This document shows, piece after piece, positions 9,301 through 10,580 of a stretch of DNA of 10,580 nt. The notes under the pieces are model-generated. The model worked only from the letters and a program-made list of their open reading frames with translations. It was not told where the DNA came from and did no database searches. The stretch spans positions 1 to 10,580 of the forward strand of contig JWZX01000072.1 of NCBI GenBank assembly GCA_001275005.1, given 5' to 3'. The stretch's first letter is position 1. Each line of letters starts with the position of its first letter. The DNA is from Chrysochromulina tobinii (Eukaryota > Haptophyta > Prymnesiales > Chrysochromulinaceae). The position numbers and the translations under genes are program-made.

Positions 9301-9333
9301 GTTATCAGAGGCGGAACGAGTGGGGACCAGCAT
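1..9333 (-). CDS. Giant FG-repeat, ankyrin, zinc-finger, SH3b mosaic scaffold protein (five exons, 3' partial)
   Basis: Spliced gene, join on the minus strand of 9333-2718, 2550-1614, 1372-1057, 915-516 and 306-1, running off the window. It totals 8,575 coding nt, about 2,858 codons. All four junctions are GT-AG and keep the frame (phases 1, 2, 0, 1). The start ATG at 9333 is the first in-frame Met after a TGA at 9435-9433. Order of parts: helix-rich N-terminus (about 1-770), FG cluster 1 (about 775-895), ankyrin-like repeats (about 900-980), a G-Y/W-rich domain (about 1005-1105), a further small domain (about 1117-1202), FG cluster 2 (1210-1277), ZZ-like finger (1280-1335), SH3b-like (1372-1432), FG cluster 3 (1440-1485), then long helix-rich sequence. 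FG and GLFG repeats plus large helical regions are typical of nuclear-pore proteins, so a nucleoporin-like role is possible. The ankyrin, ZZ and SH3b insertions are not typical, and another large scaffold (ubiquitin-ligase-like, for example) cannot be excluded. I do not recognise a named family. Confidence 0.82.
307..515 (-). other. Intron 4 (209 nt, phase 1), repeat-filled
   Basis: Donor GTGTACG|GTGCGC at 515 and acceptor CCTTCATCAG ending at 307. From the donor: a few 10-nt units (TGATGACCTC), an extra copy of the exon 4 end (428-469), an 11-nt unit array (362-430), then an AT-richer stretch (about 320-360) before the acceptor. TTGAT or CTGAT occurs in nearly every unit. Confidence 0.78.
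362..430. repeat. 11-bp tandem array in intron 4
   Basis: Plus-strand unit AATAGGCCATC (coding strand GATGGCCTATT), about six units with four exact or nearly exact copies and one AAGGGGCCATC variant. The coding strand carries TTGAT once per unit. Confidence 0.9.
428..546. repeat. Direct duplication of the exon 4 donor edge
   Basis: 42 bp at 505-546 (31 nt of exon 4 end plus 11 nt of intron 4) recur at 428-469 with two mismatches, offset 77 bp. One mismatch changes the donor from GTGCGC to GTGTGC. Confidence 0.92.
516..915 (-). CDS. Exon 4 of the giant scaffold gene
   Basis: 400 nt (133 codons plus one base). The acceptor is CCCTAATCAG|GTGGAG (phase 0) and the donor GTGTACG|GTGCGC (phase 1). 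It encodes VEQATKRNAEYLKAKQ, a helical segment (HAHLLQLLDVLNTVTEAEG), a low-complexity Thr/Ala linker (DTAAAAAATASG) and another helical segment ending ELAFDPEVYG. Joining to exon 5 restores Gly and continues PIYAISIDETRP. Both edges of this exon have extra copies in the adjacent introns. Confidence 0.8.
903..1002. repeat. Direct duplication of the exon 4 acceptor edge
   Basis: 18 bp at 903-920 (intron 3 acceptor ATCAG plus the first 13 nt of exon 4) recur exactly at 985-1002, offset 82 bp, with weaker similarity continuing into the intron. The inner copy is a complete potential acceptor. Confidence 0.85.
916..1056 (-). other. Intron 3 (141 nt, phase 0), repeat-bearing
   Basis: Donor GAG|GTGCAT at 1056 and acceptor CCCTAATCAG ending at 916. 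The donor-side half has loose units of the TGATNGCCTC type. It contains an extra copy of the acceptor and the exon 4 start (985-1002). YTRAY-like pentamers (CTGAT, CTAAT) occur close to the real acceptor. Confidence 0.78.
1057..1372 (-). CDS. Exon 3 of the giant scaffold gene
   Basis: 316 nt between acceptor CATTCAG|GTACCTCG and donor AGCGAG|GTGCAT. It enters at phase 2 and leaves at phase 0, giving 105 full codons plus the junction Gln. The product is Ala/Leu-rich and helical (YLVEAGTLVHALAARIDKKQ through LCDNVAKWLPSE), continuing the armadillo/HEAT-like character of exon 2. Read without splicing, the frame ends at TGA within the intron (1044-1042), supporting a donor before that point. Confidence 0.8.
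1373..1613 (-). other. Intron 2 (241 nt, phase 2), repeat-filled
   Basis: Donor CTCCA|GTACGT at 1613 and acceptor CCTCATTCAG ending at 1373. From about 1380 to 1600 it is almost wholly a degenerate array of roughly 10-nt units (coding-strand forms TGATGGCCTC, GGATGACCTC, TAATGACCTC, GATTGCCTCG). Higher-order duplication is also visible: the plus-strand run GGCCATTAAGAGG occurs at 1495 and again at 1557. The array stops at the intron limits. Confidence 0.78.
1380..1600. repeat. Degenerate 10-bp array filling intron 2
   Basis: Plus-strand units such as GAGGCCATCA, GAGGTCATCC, GAGGCAATTA and GAGGCCATTA in succession, with nested duplications of several units. This is the longest array of the family in the window. 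Confidence 0.88.
1614..2550 (-). CDS. Exon 2 of the giant scaffold gene
   Basis: 937 nt, entered after the acceptor GTGTGCTCAG|GCACG (phase 1) and left at CTCCA|GTACGT (phase 2). It encodes residues about 2206-2517. The sequence is helix-rich (stretches such as QQVLELALSAASALMESVFH and VQLHAVTALATLASYVSTLD), consistent with continuation of an alpha-solenoid. A charged segment (KARKIENELKKK-like) lies in the middle. The frame stays open for the whole exon and into the intron to 1562, so the 3' end is set by the donor and by phase agreement with exon 3. No catalytic motif is visible. Confidence 0.8.
2551..2717 (-). other. Intron 1 (167 nt, phase 1), repeat-filled
   Basis: Donor GG|GTGCGC at 2717 and acceptor GTGCTCAG ending at 2551. 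It contains seven 10-nt units related to TTGATTGCCA (about 2627-2700), then a perfect 27-nt extra copy of the exon 1 end with its donor (2600-2626), then about 50 nt of non-repetitive sequence before the acceptor. Three YTRAY matches (TTGAT) fall in the last three array units, and CTGAT occurs nearer the acceptor (about 2585). Confidence 0.78.
2600..2739. repeat. Direct duplication of the exon 1 donor edge
   Basis: A 27-bp sequence occurs identically at 2713-2739 (last 22 nt of exon 1 plus the first 5 nt of intron 1) and at 2600-2626 inside intron 1, offset 113 bp. The intronic copy ends in GTGCGT, a donor at least as good as the one used (GTGCGC). Confidence 0.92.
2627..2705. repeat. 10-bp tandem array in intron 1
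   Basis: Plus-strand unit AATCAATGGC, three exact copies (2627-2656) and further diverged ones (ATTTCCAATC, CATGGCAATC, AAGGACAATC). It lies between the two copies of the exon 1 edge. Confidence 0.9.
2718..9333 (-). CDS. Exon 1 of the giant scaffold gene
   Basis: A single 6,616-nt exon (2,205 codons plus one base) with no stop. It begins at ATG 9333 (MLVPTRSASD) and ends at the donor TCTCGG|GTGCGC, phase 1, with residues ...WLKEISG. Without splicing the frame closes about nine codons later at TGA, 2691-2689. The N-terminal part has amphipathic helices suggestive of an armadillo/HEAT-like fold (for example around residues 110-165 and 460-500), interrupted by low-complexity linkers: Glu-Thr-Ala-Pro near 330-345, poly-Thr near 502-509 and Lys-Pro-Thr near 653-670. 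The middle carries the FG clusters and small domains listed separately. Residues about 1490-2205 are again helix-rich with an Ala/Pro/Gly linker near 1930-1955. The exon holds no intron although the downstream 2.7 kb holds four. One stretch (about 8165-8300) may be frameshifted; see findings. Confidence 0.85.
4880..5015 (-). other. FG/GLFG cluster 3 (residues about 1440-1485)
   Basis: AAGLFGGAP, GGGLFGGAP and NWVFGGAP in Ala/Pro/Gly spacers, encoded by the same minisatellite unit as cluster 2. The helix-rich C-terminal half starts directly after it. Confidence 0.78.
5040..5220 (-). other. SH3b-like domain (residues about 1372-1432)
   Basis: KLWKLQTETTYNIRSGPSLE followed by SSVVTTVTDGASLMMKGEVN, GWLILEDGSGYTIKKNPVVE. 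The NIRSGPS...V...G......GE..GWL.L.DG.GYI order is the bacterial-type SH3 (SH3_3) signature, also found in protist proteins. Confidence 0.75.
5332..5496 (-). other. ZZ-like zinc finger (residues about 1280-1334)
   Basis: CKQGH, then about 20 residues later C-x2-C-x8-C-x5-C-x2-C-x4-C-x2-C with RYDLCPAC at its end. The C-x2-C...YDLC-x2-C arrangement is that of ZZ or C1-like fingers. Cys and His residues suffice for two zinc sites. Usually a protein-interaction module. Confidence 0.7.
5505..5705 (-). other. FG/GLFG cluster 2 (residues about 1210-1277)
   Basis: FG in SVFGGA, FRFGAG, TGLFGG, GGLFGG, AGLFGG and GGLFGG, separated by Ala/Pro/Gly spacers of 8-13 residues. At DNA level it is a degenerate minisatellite around coding-strand GGCCTCTTCGGAGGCGCGCC-like units. 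Confidence 0.8.
5725..5990 (-). other. Small unassigned domain (residues about 1115-1203)
   Basis: Begins MTFKEGDVVQASDDG, runs through EAWYGARLLATD and RELLAKGQLKAVNELFG and ends LKVLELTITPK. The start looks like a beta-barrel (EGDxVxA...WYxAxLL), the remainder helical. I do not recognise a family. Confidence 0.35.
6020..6320 (-). other. G-Y/W repeat-type domain (residues about 1005-1105)
   Basis: Contains YGGTYKLDPRKLVNGRPAYR, CWIAFAGGKSWIGQPEDD, GYLVLRD and KTWQSAAGGNAWVDQPE. The spacing of NG-Y, P-x-Y, W and G-W positions resembles a poorly characterised beta-rich domain that I associate with algal and other protist multidomain proteins. Function unknown. Confidence 0.5.
6395..6640 (-). 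other. Ankyrin-like repeat region (residues about 899-980)
   Basis: LEKLHTAVRENQLIDVKSLL followed by DKGITALILAASKGHGEMVG and VLLEFGADKTAETRKDNNAL matches the ankyrin pattern (D-x-G-x-T-A-L-x-x-A-A-x-x-G-H, V-x-x-L-L-x-x-G-A-D). There are about two and a half repeats, a protein-binding module. Confidence 0.85.
6640..6865 (-). other. FG-repeat cluster 1 (residues about 823-898)
   Basis: Ala/Pro/Ser/Gly-rich disordered segment with FG dipeptides in GAFGSP, FSFGSP, PIFGQA, PAFGGG and FMFGGG. One further FG (LGFGFSAL) lies earlier, near residue 775. Such segments in nucleoporins bind transport receptors; here the role is inferred from composition only. Confidence 0.75.
7331..7375. repeat. 9-bp minisatellite coding Lys-Pro-Thr repeats
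   Basis: Five exact copies of plus-strand GTCGGTTTC, read on the minus strand as (KPT)n in a linker near residues 653-670. The length is a multiple of three, so copy changes keep the frame. Confidence 0.93.
7444..7537. repeat. In-frame 57-bp tandem duplication
   Basis: A 37-bp sequence at 7444-7480 recurs exactly at 7501-7537, period 57 bp (19 codons). It encodes ELDLAAGTPLGLA twice. The spacer contains two copies related to the neighbouring KPT unit. Confidence 0.92.
7808..7832. repeat. Trinucleotide run coding eight Thr
   Basis: GTG/GGT-type run on the plus strand, ACC codons on the minus strand, giving TTTTTTTT in a Ser/Ala linker near residue 505. Confidence 0.9.
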
Positions 9334-9954
9334 GAGTGTCGCGCTCCGCTCGCTAGTTTCTGCGCTCGCAAAGTCGGGTTGGCCGACCCCGCGCGAGGCA
9401 AAGTTTCCAGTTAGACCTCGTATTGGTCCGACTCACGGACGCTCTCTCAAGCATCTCGAACCTGCACCCCGTCCTCTGACAAAGAATGACAAAGAGTGTG
9501 GGGATAATCTAAGGCGAAAGCCTTTTGAAAGCACGCAGTGAAGGACCCGTCTCTAAACGTCCACAGCCATCCAGCTTAGGGCCCCTAGACAAGGACCTGC
9601 CCCTCTCCTGCGTCCTGCGCGCGGGGGAGGCAAGGTTTCACTGGTGGGAGCTGCCGATCGGATAGATGTTGTTTGTTGAGAGCGTCGATCGTCCGAGGTC
9701 CGTGTACCGTCACAAAGATACCAGTCAGTCAGTCAGTTTCGTCGCGGTCCCCCCGCGCTCACCACACCACCGTCTCAAAGGACGGCTCCGCTACCCTCGT
9801 GAAGAGCAAGTAATAGACGGTGTCCGGTGACGAGCTGCGAGGCGGATTGGTGTTTCATTCGGATGATCGATGTTAGCTGATCACGCGAGGGCTCTCTTTC
9901 ATGGCCTGCTTCCTACCGAGCATCAGCATGCGCCCCGCTTCTCTGTGGCTCTCT
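9334..9954. other. Intergenic region between two minus-strand genes
   Basis: 621 bp downstream of the second gene and upstream of the giant gene, so it should hold the terminator/polyadenylation signal of one and the promoter of the other. I see no TATA box, tRNA-like structure or convincing ORF. An in-frame TGA at 9435-9433 closes the reading frame upstream of the 9333 start. The intron-type TGATGRCC units are absent here. Confidence 0.6.
9722..9737. repeat. (CAGT)4 microsatellite
   Basis: Four exact CAGT units in the intergenic stretch; no function evident. Confidence 0.9.
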
Positions 9955-10580
9955 CTATGGCCCAACGGGGCAGTCGGCGGGCGGAGCAATCCTCGTAGAC
10001 TGGTTGCGCCCGATTATGTAATAGACCGGATTATAGGTGTGCGCAGAGTCCGGGCTGGCGTTCGCGTCCGGCGCAAAGGCGCGCACCTCCGCCTCGGGGA
10101 TCCCTGATCGACCGAACGAGTGCAAGTTCTCGCCATGGCGGTTCGCAAGCCCCACGAGCATGCTGATAAAGCTCGGATCTAGCCGCCTCGGCACATAAAT
10201 GAGAAGCTCACTCCACATCGTCGCGCAGCGGGTCAGGTTGGACTTTCTGCTGATCATACGAAACGGCAACATGAGCTTGCCGTCCTCGTCGGGCGGCGCT
10301 GGAAGCGGCAGCGGCTTACGAAACACAAGGTCCGCGCGAGAGATCAACATCGCAGAGCGCGATCCCCACTCCGCCGGCCCAGTTCGATTCGCCCACATCA
10401 TCATGTCCACCATAGACTCGGACTGAGTGCGCTTCCGATACGTCTCGCTGATGCGCTCGATGGTTGCAGCGCGGAGCCCGCTTGCGCTCTTTGCTTGCTG
10501 CCAAGCGCTGTGCAGGTGAGAGGGCATCACCACGTCGATGGCGAGGCCGACTCGCCATCCGAGGGTGCGTGCGGGCGCGA
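9955..10580 (-). CDS. Glycosyltransferase-like hypothetical protein, C-terminal part
   Basis: Frame open from the right window edge (first full codon at 10578) to TAG at 9957-9955, about 208 codons. The true start is probably outside, because the frame before the first ATG (10533) is open and protein-like (GWRVGLAIDVVMPSHLHSAW). Visible pattern: MMMWANRTGPAEWG, then ISRADLVFRKPLPLP, GKLMLPFRM and, about 15 residues later, SELLIYVPRRLDPSF. The order R-x-D-L-x-F-K/R-x-P-L, then a LPF strand, then YVPRR resembles a family of uncharacterised glycosyltransferase-like proteins of protists; this is recalled resemblance, not a search. Four N-x-S/T sequons (NRT, NLT, NAS, NQS) fit a lumenal or secreted location. 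No membrane segment or DxD motif is seen in this part. Alternative: unrelated hypothetical protein. Confidence 0.65.
   Translation of the reverse strand, partial: APARTLGWRVGLAIDVVMPSHLHSAWQQAKSASGLRAATIERISETYRKRTQSESMVDMMMWANRTGPAEWGSRSAMLISRADLVFRKPLPLPAPPDEDGKLMLPFRMISRKSNLTRCATMWSELLIYVPRRLDPSFISMLVGLANRHGENLHSFGRSGIPEAEVRAFAPDANASPDSAHTYNPVYYIIGRNQSTRIAPPADCPVGP

Noticed and set aside
9365-9425. Branch-like CTAAC and a CAG acceptor upstream of the 9333 start, suggesting an additional 5' exon
   Set aside because: No upstream coding sequence with a matching donor was found in 9440-9954, and the ATG at 9333 follows an in-frame stop, so a start here is simpler.
9840-10107. Plus-strand frame 9901-10107
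   Set aside because: It overlaps the end of the minus-strand gene, is short and has no recognisable protein pattern.

Overview
The window looks like nuclear DNA of a GC-rich, intron-bearing protist, probably a microalga. A haptophyte-like source is my best guess, because the exons are GC-rich and the main protein carries a repeat-type domain (conserved G-Y, P-x-Y and W-I/W-V positions) that I associate with proteins of such algae; this is inference. Nothing suggests a bacterium, plasmid or virus. Both genes lie on the minus strand. No RNA gene, CRISPR array or transposase gene was seen.

The main gene starts at 9333 and runs off the left edge. I reconstruct five exons (9333-2718, 2550-1614, 1372-1057, 915-516, 306-<1), joined by four short introns (167, 241, 141 and 209 nt). 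Phases agree at every junction (1, 2, 0, 1), giving an open frame of about 2,858 codons that is incomplete at the C-terminus. The product is a giant mosaic. It has an N-terminal helix-rich region, FG/GLFG repeat clusters, ankyrin-like repeats, a domain built on G-Y/W motifs, a Cys-rich ZZ-like zinc finger and an SH3b-like domain. A long helix-rich C-terminal region follows, and exon 5 may begin a beta-rich module. FG repeats together with long helical regions suggest a nucleoporin-like or other large scaffold protein, but I cannot assign a named family.

The most unusual part is 300-2740. All four introns are filled with degenerate tandem units of 10-11 nt (coding-strand forms such as TGATGGCCTC, TATTGATGGCC and TTGATTGCCA). 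Many units contain YTRAY, the branch-point-like pentamer (TTGAT, CTGAT, CTAAT). Three introns also contain a near-perfect extra copy of the neighbouring exon edge with its splice site: the donor edge in introns 1 and 4, the acceptor edge in intron 3. Using any of these decoy sites would bring in a stop codon. This looks like recent intron creation or remodelling by local tandem duplication.

From 9334 to 9954 there is a 621-bp intergenic stretch with a short (CAGT)4 run and no convincing gene. From 9955 to the right edge lies the 3' part of a second minus-strand gene. Its product has several N-glycosylation sequons and a pattern resembling glycosyltransferase-like protist proteins.
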